Below are positions 23,516 through 32,889 of a stretch of DNA of 64,000 nucleotides, piece after piece. Location of the stretch: the NCBI RefSeq assembly GCF_004122105.1, contig NZ_SBKN01000002.1, forward strand, positions 310,001 to 374,000, in the 5' to 3' direction. A program made the translations under genes and the position numbers. The stretch comes from Flavobacterium stagni (GTDB lineage: Bacteria > Bacteroidota > Bacteroidia > Flavobacteriales > Flavobacteriaceae). Every line of letters starts with the position of its first letter. Position 1 is the first letter of the stretch. A model generated the notes under the pieces. The model was not told the origin of the DNA. It ran no database searches and was given only the letters and a program-made list of their open reading frames with translations.

Positions 23516-25634
23516 CTTTATTTTGCTTGATTAAAGCATTGATATGTTTCAATTTGTCTTTCCAGGTGAGCAATTCCTCTTTGTGTCGTTCGATGCTTTT
23601 CTTCACCTCATTTACAATCGGGTTGTTTTTGCTGTTTTGGAAGAACTGAATGTTGTTTTCCAATTGGAAGATTTCATGTTGTACTTCGTCAATTTTGCGC
23701 ATGATGAATAATTTTTCGTTATCCAACTTACGGCTGTCATCCCCAGCGAAAGCATCCAATTTGCTCGTGAAACGATTCATTTCACCTTCTTTTTTGCTGG
23801 CGCTTAATTTTTCGAATAAGGCATCCAAAATCTTGTTGAATTTCCCTTCGATATGACGACGGTTGAACGGTACTTTCCCCAGTCCTTTCCACGCTTCAAT
23901 ATGCACTTTGATCGCATCTAAGTCGGTTTTGTGGTCACCTACCAACTCGAAACTACGCAATTGTTCCAAATAGGCTTTCTTCTTGTTGAAGGCTTCCATT
24001 TCTACCGCATTTTCTTCTTTTTTGCTGTCTTTTAAACGCTCAAAGTACGAATTACAAGCTTCTTTGAATTCTTTCCACAATGCATCCGAGAATTTACGTG
24101 GCACATGACCAATGGTTTTCCATTCGTCTTGAATTTGTTTCATCACGGCCGTTGTGCCTTCAAAATCTTCCGAGTCTTTTAAGGCTTTGGCTTTTTCAAC
24201 CAAGGCTTGCTTACGACTTAAATTATCGCTTTGATCACGTTTGATTTCTTTATAGAACGAATTTTTAAGCGAATTAAAATTGCGAACTGCATTTTTAAAA
24301 GCAGCCCAAGTCGCTTCATTCACTTCGGCAGGTACCTTGCCAGTGGCAAAGAACGCATTGCGTAAGGCTTCTACTTTGGCAATTTGATTCACCCACAATT
24401 GGTGCGCGTCTACTTTTTCCGTAGCCAACTGCTCCAATTGGGCGATGATTTCTTGTTTTTTCTGTAAGTTTTCCGTTTCACGGTGACGGAAGCTTTCGGC
24501 AAGCGATTCGCGTTTGTCGTGCATTTTTTTGGTCAACTCACTAAATTTCTCCCACAATTCCTCACGAACGTCTTTGGAAACGGGTCCGATATCCTCTTTC
24601 CAAATGCGGTGTAAATCTTGCAATTCACGGAAAGCTTTATTGATGTCGGCTTCGTCTAACAATTCTTCAACACGTGCAATGATGCGTTGTTTCTGTTCGA
24701 GATTGTGTTTGAATTCCAAATCACGGGCTTCACGGTCCAAGTGCAACACATCGTAGAAGTTTTCTAGATGGAAGTGGTAGTTGTTCCACACGTGATTGTA
24801 TTTATCTTTTGGTATCGGTCCCGCATTTTTCCAGCGTTCGCGAATATCGTTCAATTGTTTTAAGGCTTGCGCAATGTTGCCTGTCGAGTTTGCGACAACA
24901 TTTTTCAATTCCTCTACTAACGCCTCGCGTTTTTCAAGGTTGGATTTAAGCGCATTTTGAAGTGATTTGAAATGGTTGTTTTTCAAATCACGGTATTTAG
25001 TATATAAAGAATCGAATCGTTTTTTTAACGGGAAATCGTAATGGAAATCTTCTGTAGTATCGGGGTTTTCCGCATGGAATTCGTCGCGTTTCTCATCGAT
25101 GAAATGGTGGAATTTCAACATAAACGATTTGCGCAATTCTTCCACATGTTCGCGAACCGACATCACATGGTCAACATTGACCAATTCTTCCAAGGCGTTC
25201 ACCAATTGCTCCATCGACAAGGTGTCGTAATCCTGCATCGGAATGTCGTGACGGCCTTTCAAGGTTTCGTCTTCGCTTTCCTCTGCATTGACATCAGCGA
25301 TGGCATTCACAGCAGCTTCTTGTTCGGTAATTGCCGCAGCAGGTATATCGGCTTCTTCACCCGAAAGCACTTCCGTTTCCACCGGAGTTTCTTCGGCTAA
25401 GGGCGCTTCGACTTCGGTATCGGGTACCGGACTTTCAGCTACCGCTTCTTCAACTGTTTCGGCAACAACTTCTTCAACAGTCTCTTCAACTGTTTCAGCA
25501 ACCGTTTCTTCTACCGTTTCGGCAACACTTTCCTCCTGAACTACAGGTGTTTCTGTAGCAGCGGTTTCTTGATTTTCCATTCCATCTGATCCGTTTTGCT
25601 CCGGAATCAGGTTATCATTCAATTCTTCTGACAT
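23502..25634 (-). CDS. DUF349 repeat protein
   Basis: The 710-residue cytoplasmic protein has an acidic N-terminal region (about 1-130) made of repeats such as VEETVAETVEETVEEVVAE, then at least five DUF349 repeats, each a charged three-helix unit with a W-x3-G-P/V core (ERWKNAGPIPKDKYNHVW, RIWKEDIGPVSKDVREELWEKF, EWKTIGHVPRKFSDALWKEF, AWKGLGKVPFNRRHIEGKF). The C-terminus is coiled coil. The function of DUF349 is unknown. The ATG at 25634 (MSEELNDNLIPEQNG) was preferred to the longer frame because the upstream part looks like spacer. Confidence 0.9.
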   Translation of the reverse strand: MSEELNDNLIPEQNGSDGMENQETAATETPVVQEESVAETVEETVAETVEETVEEVVAETVEEAVAESPVPDTEVEAPLAEETPVETEVLSGEEADIPAAAITEQEAAVNAIADVNAEESEDETLKGRHDIPMQDYDTLSMEQLVNALEELVNVDHVMSVREHVEELRKSFMLKFHHFIDEKRDEFHAENPDTTEDFHYDFPLKKRFDSLYTKYRDLKNNHFKSLQNALKSNLEKREALVEELKNVVANSTGNIAQALKQLNDIRERWKNAGPIPKDKYNHVWNNYHFHLENFYDVLHLDREARDLEFKHNLEQKQRIIARVEELLDEADINKAFRELQDLHRIWKEDIGPVSKDVREELWEKFSELTKKMHDKRESLAESFRHRETENLQKKQEIIAQLEQLATEKVDAHQLWVNQIAKVEALRNAFFATGKVPAEVNEATWAAFKNAVRNFNSLKNSFYKEIKRDQSDNLSRKQALVEKAKALKDSEDFEGTTAVMKQIQDEWKTIGHVPRKFSDALWKEFKEACNSYFERLKDSKKEENAVEMEAFNKKKAYLEQLRSFELVGDHKTDLDAIKVHIEAWKGLGKVPFNRRHIEGKFNKILDALFEKLSASKKEGEMNRFTSKLDAFAGDDSRKLDNEKLFIMRKIDEVQHEIFQLENNIQFFQNSKNNPIVNEVKKSIERHKEELLTWKDKLKHINALIKQNKESAE

Positions 25635-25761
25635 TCGATTAAGTTGTGGGGTTATACACTTATTTAGGGCGAAAGATAGTAAAGAAGTGCCAAAATACAA
25701 AGAAAATCAGCGGTTTCTGACGTTATTATTCGTTTAAAAAAAGAATGATTGTGAGGAGTGC

Positions 25762-26514
25762 CTAGGAACGGTTCCAAATTTTCCAAGCTTTTTCGGCTTG
25801 AAAAACCAACATGGGATAGCCGTTTTCAATCAAAGCACCTTGGGCTTCAGCCTGTTGGAGGAAAAGTGTTTTTTCGGGATTATAAATCAAATCAAAAGCG
25901 ATATGGCGGGAAGTAAAATAGGTATAGGGAATGGGCGGACATTGGTCTATGTTGGGAAAAGTCCCCAGGGGAGTGCAATTAATGATGATGGAGTAGGTGT
26001 CGAAAATCGTTTCGTTCAAATGTTCGTACCGAATCGCATTGGGGTAATCATTTCGAGAAACGAAGGCATACAAAATTCCCATTTTTTCGAGGGCAAAGGC
26101 CACCGCTTTGGCAGCGCCACCCGTACCTAGAATTAGGGCTTTTTTATGGTGGGGAAGGAGAAGCGGCGTCAAGGCTTTTTTGAACCCAAACCAATCCGAA
26201 TTATAGCCTTTAATTTTTCCATTTTTTTTGAATCGAATGACGTTGACAGCGCCAATCTTTTTAGCATTTTCCGAAAGTTCGTCCAAATACGTAAGTATCG
26301 CTTCTTTATAGGGAATGGTCACATTCAATCCCTTGATATCGGGATGATTGGCTCTTACTTCAGGGAAATCGGAAATCGATGGGAGATCAAAATTCTCATA
26401 GGTATATTCTTGATAATGTTCTGCACTGAATTTCTTGCCAAAATACGTTCGGGAAAAAGAATAGTCGATGTTGCGGCCTATTAATCCGTAGCGTTTTTTG
26501 GGGGAATCGGACAT
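25762..26514 (-). CDS. aroE: Shikimate dehydrogenase
   Basis: AroE reduces 3-dehydroshikimate to shikimate with NADPH in aromatic amino acid synthesis. The 250-residue product shows the substrate-binding start YGLIGRNIDYSFSRTYF, GLNVTIPYKEAIL with the catalytic Lys (about 63-75), the nucleotide loop LILGTGGAAKAVAFAL near 120-135, and NCTPLGTFPN. The ATG shares its A with the last base of the TPR gene stop (TAATG), so translation is coupled and this start is firm. Confidence 0.95.
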   Translation of the reverse strand: MSDSPKKRYGLIGRNIDYSFSRTYFGKKFSAEHYQEYTYENFDLPSISDFPEVRANHPDIKGLNVTIPYKEAILTYLDELSENAKKIGAVNVIRFKKNGKIKGYNSDWFGFKKALTPLLLPHHKKALILGTGGAAKAVAFALEKMGILYAFVSRNDYPNAIRYEHLNETIFDTYSIIINCTPLGTFPNIDQCPPIPYTYFTSRHIAFDLIYNPEKTLFLQQAEAQGALIENGYPMLVFQAEKAWKIWNRS

Positions 26515-27908
26515 TATTTTTGGAATTTTGCGATGTAATGTTGTACCGTTGGACGTTCCCAAATCGAGGGGAATAATTCTTCAATGAGTGTATGGTGTGC
26601 GTAATTTTGACGCAAGCCATTCGCTAAATGGTACAATCCTTTTTCATCCAAATGTTGCATAAAATACAAGCCAGCCAAGCGGTATTCAATTTCGAATTCT
26701 TCGGGATAATATTCAGAGGCTTGCAATAAAGTAAGCACCGCATTATCGTATTCGCCCAAATAATTCAAAATGTCTACCCAAAACAACCAAGTGTCCAATT
26801 CGAAATCTCCGAATTCTACCGCTTTACGATACCCGTACTCGGCTTCTTCGTAAAAATTCATGGCTTTGTTAATGGTGGCATAGCGCTTCCAATAGCCGCG
26901 GTTTTGATCGTCAATCGCCAAGGCTTTATTCACGTAGAACAAGGCTTTTTGGAAGTTTTTTTCTCGAATATAAAAATCGGTGATGGCAATCCAACCTTTG
27001 TCTAAAAGCGGATCTTCGTGCACCGTTTGGTTGAAAAATTTCATCGCTTCGGCGCGATTGCCTAATTTTTCATGGCATTTTCCGATACGCAATAGGGCGT
27101 AGGAGGTAGGATCATCAAGGTTGATGGTTTGTTCGTAACATTCAATCGCTTCTTCATAGCGCATCAATCGTTCCAAGGCCTTACCTTTTTCCATATAAGC
27201 TCCCACAAACGTATCATCGATGTAGGTGGCGTATTCAAAAGCACGAACGGCATTTTCGTAATCTTTCAATCCGTAATACAAACGACCAGATTGGTGCCAA
27301 GCGATTTCACTGTAAGGATTACGATCGATATACGTTTTTAGGTACTCAACCGCTTCTTTATTTTGGTCTAAAAACTCAAAACAATACACCACATTATATA
27401 AAGCCGATTGATCCATGATGTCTTCTTCTAAACATTTGATGAAGCTTTCTTTAGCCGCTTCCAAATTGTCCATAAAAAGGTATTCCATGCCCATTAAGTT
27501 ATAGACATCGGCATAATCATCGGTAAATTCTAAGGCTTGTTGTAAGCATTCCACCGCTTTTTCGTGGTTGTCGCGTTTGGAATAAATACTGGCGCGCTGA
27601 ATGAAGATTTCTTCGTTGTGCGGTTCAATCGCATAGAGCTCGTTTAACAACCGCTCAGCAGCATCTAGTTTGTCTTCGTAGACCAACATTTCGACTTGAA
27701 CCAATTTAAGCCCTGTCGATTTCGGATGTTGTTCTAATCCTAATTTCAGTGCTTTCTTGGCTAAGTTGGTTTTCCCCATGTCGAGGTAGTGCAAAATGAT
27801 CTCCTCAAACTCTTCCGAATCGAAGAAGAATACTTTGTTCGTTTTCAGCATCGACTCAAAACGGTTGAGCGATAAGTTGTAGTCGTCTTCTTCGTGATCC
27901 AGATACAT
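26514..27908 (-). CDS. Tetratricopeptide repeat protein
   Basis: The 464-residue cytoplasmic protein consists of about eleven TPR units, for example AVECLQQALEFTDDYADVYNLMGMEY, AVRAFEYATYIDDTFVGAYMEKG and ALFYVNKALAIDDQNRGYWKRYA (each cited here in part), with no signal peptide or catalytic motif. Such proteins act as scaffolds. Coupling by TAATG to aroE is common among Flavobacteria as far as I recall, but no shared function is established. A minus-strand TACCTTTA at 27936-27943 is a possible -7 element. Confidence 0.88.
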   Translation of the reverse strand: MYLDHEEDDYNLSLNRFESMLKTNKVFFFDSEEFEEIILHYLDMGKTNLAKKALKLGLEQHPKSTGLKLVQVEMLVYEDKLDAAERLLNELYAIEPHNEEIFIQRASIYSKRDNHEKAVECLQQALEFTDDYADVYNLMGMEYLFMDNLEAAKESFIKCLEEDIMDQSALYNVVYCFEFLDQNKEAVEYLKTYIDRNPYSEIAWHQSGRLYYGLKDYENAVRAFEYATYIDDTFVGAYMEKGKALERLMRYEEAIECYEQTINLDDPTSYALLRIGKCHEKLGNRAEAMKFFNQTVHEDPLLDKGWIAITDFYIREKNFQKALFYVNKALAIDDQNRGYWKRYATINKAMNFYEEAEYGYRKAVEFGDFELDTWLFWVDILNYLGEYDNAVLTLLQASEYYPEEFEIEYRLAGLYFMQHLDEKGLYHLANGLRQNYAHHTLIEELFPSIWERPTVQHYIAKFQK

Positions 27909-28005
27909 AGCAATTGGGGTTAACGTTATGCATACTAAAGGTACACAACCCTTTTCGGAAAACGTAAATTTTAACGAATTGTTTTAAACAATTTAATTAA
28001 CAGGT

Positions 28006-29214
28006 TTAGCGGTTAACTGCTTTATCCTCAGCTAAAATCTCATCCAATACAGCCAACAGGATGGCACAACCTTCCCGAATTTCGTCTTCAGAAACCGTAA
28101 GTGGTGGTGTAATTCGGATGGCTTTTCCTTCAAATAATAACCAAAAAAGAATGAGTCCGCGGTCTTGGGCTTTCAAAATCGCGCGGTTGGTTATTTCCGG
28201 ATCGGCCGTCATCGCAGCCAACATGAGTCCGCGGCCCCGAACTTCCTCAATCAGTGGATGAACCAATAAAGAACGGAACAAAGCTTCTTTTTCCAATGAT
28301 TGTCGGGCATAATCTTGGTCCAACACTTCTTGTAAGGTGGCCAAACTCGCCGCCGCAATCACCGGATGACCGCCAAACGTAGTAATATGTCCCAATTTGG
28401 GATCGTGACTCAACAAGTCCATGTATTTTTCGTTGGCTATGAAGCCGCCTACAGGCATACCGCCTGCCATTCCTTTGCCAATAATCACTACGTCGGGCAC
28501 CACATTGTAATTTTCGTAGCCAAAAAGTTTACCTGTGCGTCCAAATCCGGGTTGGATTTCGTCAACTATCATCAGAGCGCCTACTTCTTCACAGCGTTGT
28601 TTGACTTTAGTCAAGAATCCGTTCTGAGGTTCGATAAAACCCGCGCCACCTTGGATACTCTCCAAAATAATCCCCGCTGTTTTGGTCGTGATTTTTTCTA
28701 AATCGGCTTCGTTATTAAAGGTGATAAAATCCACATCGGGAACGAGGGGACGGAAGATTTGCTTGCGTTCTTCAAAGCCCATAACACTCATCGAACCCAT
28801 CGTATTGCCATGATAGGCATTGTGGCAGGAAATCAATTGTGAGCGACCCGTAACGCGGCGCACCAACTTCAACGCGCCTTCTGTGGCTTCGGTACCTGAA
28901 TTGACCAAATAGACTTTATTCAGGGACGGATGCATGTGTTGTACCAATAACTTACAGTACTCCGTAGCGGGATGTTGGGCATATTCCCCATACACCATGA
29001 CGTGGGAATATTTATGGAGTTGGTCAATAATTGCTTGATTCACGCGTGGATGTTGGTGTCCCAACGAACAGGCTGAAACGCCCGCTACAAAATCCAAGTA
29101 TTTTTTATTTTGGGTATCGTAAATATAACTTCCCTTGGCATGAGAAACTTCCATTGCTAGGGGATAGGGCGAAGTTTGCGCCTGGTATTTAAAAAAGTCC
29201 GCTTTACTACTCAT
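28006..29214 (-). CDS. Class III aminotransferase (ornithine/acetylornithine type)
   Basis: This 402-residue PLP enzyme belongs to the class III (ArgD/RocD/GABA) aminotransferases. It shows VNSGTEATEGALKLVRRVTG near 107-126, the coenzyme-binding Asp in LMIVDEIQPGFGRTGKLF, and the PLP lysine in VVIIGKGMAGGMPVGGF near residue 245. The substrate cannot be fixed; arginine-cluster genes are absent, and related Flavobacteria proteins are usually just named aspartate aminotransferase family. The gene starts 12 bp after ostA, so the two are probably co-transcribed. Confidence 0.88.
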   Translation of the reverse strand: MSSKADFFKYQAQTSPYPLAMEVSHAKGSYIYDTQNKKYLDFVAGVSACSLGHQHPRVNQAIIDQLHKYSHVMVYGEYAQHPATEYCKLLVQHMHPSLNKVYLVNSGTEATEGALKLVRRVTGRSQLISCHNAYHGNTMGSMSVMGFEERKQIFRPLVPDVDFITFNNEADLEKITTKTAGIILESIQGGAGFIEPQNGFLTKVKQRCEEVGALMIVDEIQPGFGRTGKLFGYENYNVVPDVVIIGKGMAGGMPVGGFIANEKYMDLLSHDPKLGHITTFGGHPVIAAASLATLQEVLDQDYARQSLEKEALFRSLLVHPLIEEVRGRGLMLAAMTADPEITNRAILKAQDRGLILFWLLFEGKAIRITPPLTVSEDEIREGCAILLAVLDEILAEDKAVNR

Positions 29215-29226
29215 GGTAACTCGGTA

Positions 29227-30864
29227 TTATTTTTTGGGTTTGGGGGTATTCTTTTTGCCGTAATTCAAGGTTTCCTTCCGAATGGGCATCGGCAGGTTGG
29301 GTTTGGCGTTGTCTTTGGCGGTTGCTGCCTGGATTTTTGCCTCGTCTTCGTTTTCTTCAGGCGGGAAAATATCTTCTTTGGACTTTATTTTTTCGTCAAT
29401 GCGCCACACAAAACCTCTCAGTTTTCGGGCGTTTTCTGGGAAATCTTCTTCGGGGTAAATGGTGCCGCTGACTTTGTCAAAAAAAGTAATCGTTTCAATT
29501 TTTCCTTCGTTCATGAGCATGTTGATCCGACTGCACACATTCTTATTGATTCCGATTAACTCGTTTTCGTCGTTGCGCATGAAGTACACCACTTCGTTGT
29601 TTTTCACCACATCGACTTCATACAATTTGTTGTCCCGAAATTTCCCGTACAAATTGATGCCCTTGACCTGATTAAATCCGGCGTCGAGCGTATCTTTCGA
29701 AATGATAAAAGCATTGTTGAGTACTTTGAGCGAGTCGAGCTTTTCGGTATTATTATTTCCTATCAAATGCATGACATCGCCCGTCAGCTGTTTTTCGTTA
29801 TTCCATAAAATTGGTTTCCCAATTAATTTCGTCAGGGCATTTTTTTGATCCGAATGAATGGAATCGCATTTTCCACTCATGTCGGTTTTGAAGAAACGAA
29901 CATTTTTTTGCCCGCGAATGATGCGTTCCCCTGCTTTACCCGTCATGTAAATTTTCTTCGCATGCACAAACATGGAGTCTTTTTCAACTTGATAGCGCAC
30001 ACTAGCCCGTTTGGTGATGTAAACCGAATCTTGTTTTTTATACACTTCGGCATAATGACCGCGAACAATCGCTTTGTTGATGGAATCGGTGATTTTGACA
30101 TTGCGGGTACCCGAAGAAAATTCTTTGGTACGGTCAAAATACAAACTGTCTCCTTCAATCAAGCGGTCTTTGTATTTGATGTAGGATTTTTTTAGAAAAT
30201 GACCCACATTCTTTTTGGTGTTGTAAAAACCATTTTCGGTATAAATAAAATTGTCCTTACCGGTGATGGTAGAAGGTCCAAACAAATAGGAATGCCCCGA
30301 ATTGGTGTAATAATCCAAATGGTTGGATTTGATGGTGTATTGTGGATTTTTGAGTTCGACCTCCGTCAAAAAGCGGTATTTCTTTTCTTTGACATAATAA
30401 GTCCCCGAATTACTTTTTAACGTATTCTCCCGATTCGTGATTACGCCTTTCGTTTTATAAAAAGCTTCTTGTTGCACGCGGTCAAAATGGATCGTGTCGG
30501 TCACCAAGCTCGATTCAGGGGAACGCATGACGACATCTCCGGTAGCATAGGCTTTTTTGACATTTCCGTTGTATTCGGCATATTTACTATTCAAATACAA
30601 AGTGTCACCTTGTACCATTTGTACTTCGCCAAAGGCTTTGATGTAATTTTCTTTTTGAAAAAAATAGGCTTTATTACAGGTCAGGACCACACCTTCGTGG
30701 CGCACCCGAACATTACCCGTTAATAAAACGGCATCCGGAATTTCGAATTGGTTGATGTCTTGAAAGTCGGCATTCTCCACCATAATTCTACCCGGTTGGC
30801 GTTGGGCAAAAGCGGGTGAAATCAAACTGATTAGACTAATAAGGAGAAAACAAAAGTGTTTCAA
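29227..30864 (-). CDS. OstA-like (LptA/LptD N-terminal type) protein
   Basis: The 545-residue exported protein has an N-terminal signal peptide (KHFCFLLISLISLISPAFAQ) and repeated OstA/LptA beta-jellyroll units (ILLTGNVRVRHEGVVLTCNKAYF-type, AFGEVQMVQGDTLYLNSKYAEY-type). LptA-fold proteins ferry lipopolysaccharide to the outer membrane, so a role in LPS export or in an outer-membrane complex is likely. The frame extends to a GTG at 30903, but an exact -7 element (30883-30890) lies inside that extension, so translation probably begins at the TTG at 30862-30864. The tail is Lys/Pro-rich. Confidence 0.85.
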   Translation of the reverse strand: MKHFCFLLISLISLISPAFAQRQPGRIMVENADFQDINQFEIPDAVLLTGNVRVRHEGVVLTCNKAYFFQKENYIKAFGEVQMVQGDTLYLNSKYAEYNGNVKKAYATGDVVMRSPESSLVTDTIHFDRVQQEAFYKTKGVITNRENTLKSNSGTYYVKEKKYRFLTEVELKNPQYTIKSNHLDYYTNSGHSYLFGPSTITGKDNFIYTENGFYNTKKNVGHFLKKSYIKYKDRLIEGDSLYFDRTKEFSSGTRNVKITDSINKAIVRGHYAEVYKKQDSVYITKRASVRYQVEKDSMFVHAKKIYMTGKAGERIIRGQKNVRFFKTDMSGKCDSIHSDQKNALTKLIGKPILWNNEKQLTGDVMHLIGNNNTEKLDSLKVLNNAFIISKDTLDAGFNQVKGINLYGKFRDNKLYEVDVVKNNEVVYFMRNDENELIGINKNVCSRINMLMNEGKIETITFFDKVSGTIYPEEDFPENARKLRGFVWRIDEKIKSKEDIFPPEENEDEAKIQAATAKDNAKPNLPMPIRKETLNYGKKNTPKPKK

Positions 30865-30882
30865 GGAAATTAAATTTTGAGG

Positions 30883-30890
30883 CAAATTTA
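30883..30890 (-). promoter_or_regulatory. -7 element of ostA
   Basis: Minus-strand TAAATTTG matches TAnnTTTG and ends 18 bp before the TTG at 30864. It decides that start over the upstream GTG. Confidence 0.5.
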
Positions 30891-30959
30891 TGAAAATCAG
30901 CACAAGGTATTTCGGTATTAAGTTTTTTTTATCAGGTTCAGTATTCGAATTCTAATTTC

Positions 30960-30967
30960 TATATTTG
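30960..30967 (+). promoter_or_regulatory. -7 element of the GH13 gene
   Basis: TATATTTG matches TAnnTTTG and ends 26 bp before the ATG at 30994. Confidence 0.6.
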
Positions 30968-30993
30968 CTCTTGGTCATTAAAACACCAAAGTC

Positions 30994-32856
30994 ATGAAAA
31001 AAATACTGCTCTTTGCGGCCTTGGGGATTGCGCTTCAAGCCACTGCCCAAGCAAAGAAATCCGACGTACAATTCAAAAAGAAAACAACCAACGTGGAACA
31101 TAAAAAAGTCGTTTATCAAGTTTTTACACGCCTTTTCGGCAATACCAATACTACCAACAAACCGTGGGGAACCAAAGAAGAAAACGGGGTTGGGAAGTTT
31201 AATGATTTTACCGATAAAGCCTTGCAAGAAATTAAAGATTTAGGCGTGACCCACATTTGGTTTACGGGTGTGCCGCACCATGCGTTGGTAGCTGATTATA
31301 CTAAATATGGCATTTCAAATGACGATCCGGATGTCGTGAAAGGTCGCGCGGGTTCGCCCTATGCCGTTAAAGATTATTACAATGTGAATCCTGATTTGGC
31401 GGTTAATCCAGCCAATCGTTTAGCGGAATTTCAAGCCTTGATTGATCGGGCGCACAAACACGGATTGAAGGTAATTATTGACATTGTGCCCAATCATATT
31501 GCGCGTAAATATGTAAGTACCTCCAAACCCGATTATGTAAAAGATTTTGGAACAGACGACGATGTGACGCAAGAATACAACCGCAACAACAATTTCTATT
31601 ACATTCCGGGGCAAGCTTTTGAAGTGCCCACCTCACCCGATTATAAACCCTTAAATGGGGAAGCCCATCCGATGATCGATGGAAAGTTTGATGAAAATCC
31701 GGCCAAATGGACCGGTAACGGTTCGCGATTGGCCAAACCCGATATCAACGATTGGTACGAAACGGTCAAAGTGAACTACGGTATTCGTCCCGACGGCACC
31801 AAGGATTTTGCCGAATTGCCTGAGGGTTTCGAAAAGAAATCCTATGCCGAGCATTATGATTTTTGGAAAACTCAAGATGTACCCAATTCATGGTGGAAGT
31901 TCCGTGAAATCGCCGAATATTGGTTGGCGAAAGGTGTTGACGGTTTCCGTTATGATATGGCGGAAATGGTGCCGTATGAATTTTGGAGCTTTATGAATTC
32001 GGCCATAAAAATGAAAAATCCGAAAGCCTTTTTATTGGCAGAAGTATATAATCCCAACGAATACCGCAATTATATCCACAAAGGAAAAATGGATTATTTA
32101 TATGATAAAGTAGAAACCTACGATCATTTAAAAGCGGTGATTCAAGGGCGCACCACGACAGATGGTTTAACCGACATTCGCCAACGCAATAAAGATATCG
32201 AGCACCACATGTTACATTTCTTGGACAACCACGACGAACAGCGTTTGGCAAGTCCTGAGTTTGCCGGTTCGGGTGAACGGGGCAAACCCTTGATGGTGGT
32301 TTCAACTACCTTGAGTACGGCGCCAACAATGGTGTATTTTGGACAGGAAGTGGGCGAACCTGGGAATGAGGATGCCGGATTTGGAAAGCGTTCCCGCACC
32401 AGTATTTTTGATTACATCGGTGTACCCAACCACCAACGTTGGATGAACCAAGGCAAGTTTGATGGAGGGCAATTGACCGAAAAAGAAAAGGCACTTCGTG
32501 ATTTCTACAAACGCTTATTGAATTTTAGTATCAAGAGTTCGGCCCTAATGGGGAACTATTTGGATTTGCATGCGGTCAATGCACAAACGACAGGATACGA
32601 CGGTCAGCAATACGCTTTTGCCCGTTGGTCCGATACAGAAAAATTGATTGTAGTTTCCAATTTTGATTCAGAACATGCCCACCAATACAAATTGAAAATC
32701 TCCAATGAATTGATCAACCTTTGGCATTTAAAAGACGGTTCTTATCCCGTGAAAGATGTGTTGTTTGGGAAAACGTTTACGCTACAAGTGAAACAAGGTC
32801 TAGGATTCATCGACCTGCAGTTGGCCGGTAGTGAATCGTTTATTTTAAAATTATAA
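30994..32856 (+). CDS. Exported GH13 alpha-amylase family glycoside hydrolase
   Basis: The 620-residue protein has a signal peptide (KILLFAALGIALQATAQA) and a full GH13 (beta/alpha)8 barrel. The four conserved regions are visible: IIDIVPNHIA, GFRYDMAEMV with the nucleophile Asp, FLLAEVYNP with the acid/base Glu, and FLDNHDEQR with the third Asp. A C-terminal beta domain follows. It should act on alpha-glucans in the periplasm or at the cell surface. No SusC/D pair or other polysaccharide-utilisation gene is nearby. A shared terminator lies 6 bp downstream. Confidence 0.93.
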   Translation: MKKILLFAALGIALQATAQAKKSDVQFKKKTTNVEHKKVVYQVFTRLFGNTNTTNKPWGTKEENGVGKFNDFTDKALQEIKDLGVTHIWFTGVPHHALVADYTKYGISNDDPDVVKGRAGSPYAVKDYYNVNPDLAVNPANRLAEFQALIDRAHKHGLKVIIDIVPNHIARKYVSTSKPDYVKDFGTDDDVTQEYNRNNNFYYIPGQAFEVPTSPDYKPLNGEAHPMIDGKFDENPAKWTGNGSRLAKPDINDWYETVKVNYGIRPDGTKDFAELPEGFEKKSYAEHYDFWKTQDVPNSWWKFREIAEYWLAKGVDGFRYDMAEMVPYEFWSFMNSAIKMKNPKAFLLAEVYNPNEYRNYIHKGKMDYLYDKVETYDHLKAVIQGRTTTDGLTDIRQRNKDIEHHMLHFLDNHDEQRLASPEFAGSGERGKPLMVVSTTLSTAPTMVYFGQEVGEPGNEDAGFGKRSRTSIFDYIGVPNHQRWMNQGKFDGGQLTEKEKALRDFYKRLLNFSIKSSALMGNYLDLHAVNAQTTGYDGQQYAFARWSDTEKLIVVSNFDSEHAHQYKLKISNELINLWHLKDGSYPVKDVLFGKTFTLQVKQGLGFIDLQLAGSESFILKL

Positions 32857-32861
32857 AAAAG

Positions 32862-32889
32862 AAAACCCGCTCGTTTAAAGCGGGTTTTT
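32862..32889. terminator. Bidirectional terminator, copy 1
   Basis: AAAACCCGC and GCGGGTTTT flank a TCGTTTAAA loop, with T on one side and A on the other, so it can end the GH13 gene on the plus strand and the 32890-33639 gene on the minus strand. Confidence 0.8.

Noticed and set aside
25288-25539. Ser/Thr/Ala-rich plus-strand frame over the DUF349 N-terminus
   Set aside because: Its repetitive composition is the reverse complement of the VEETV-coding repeats; no promoter or family match.
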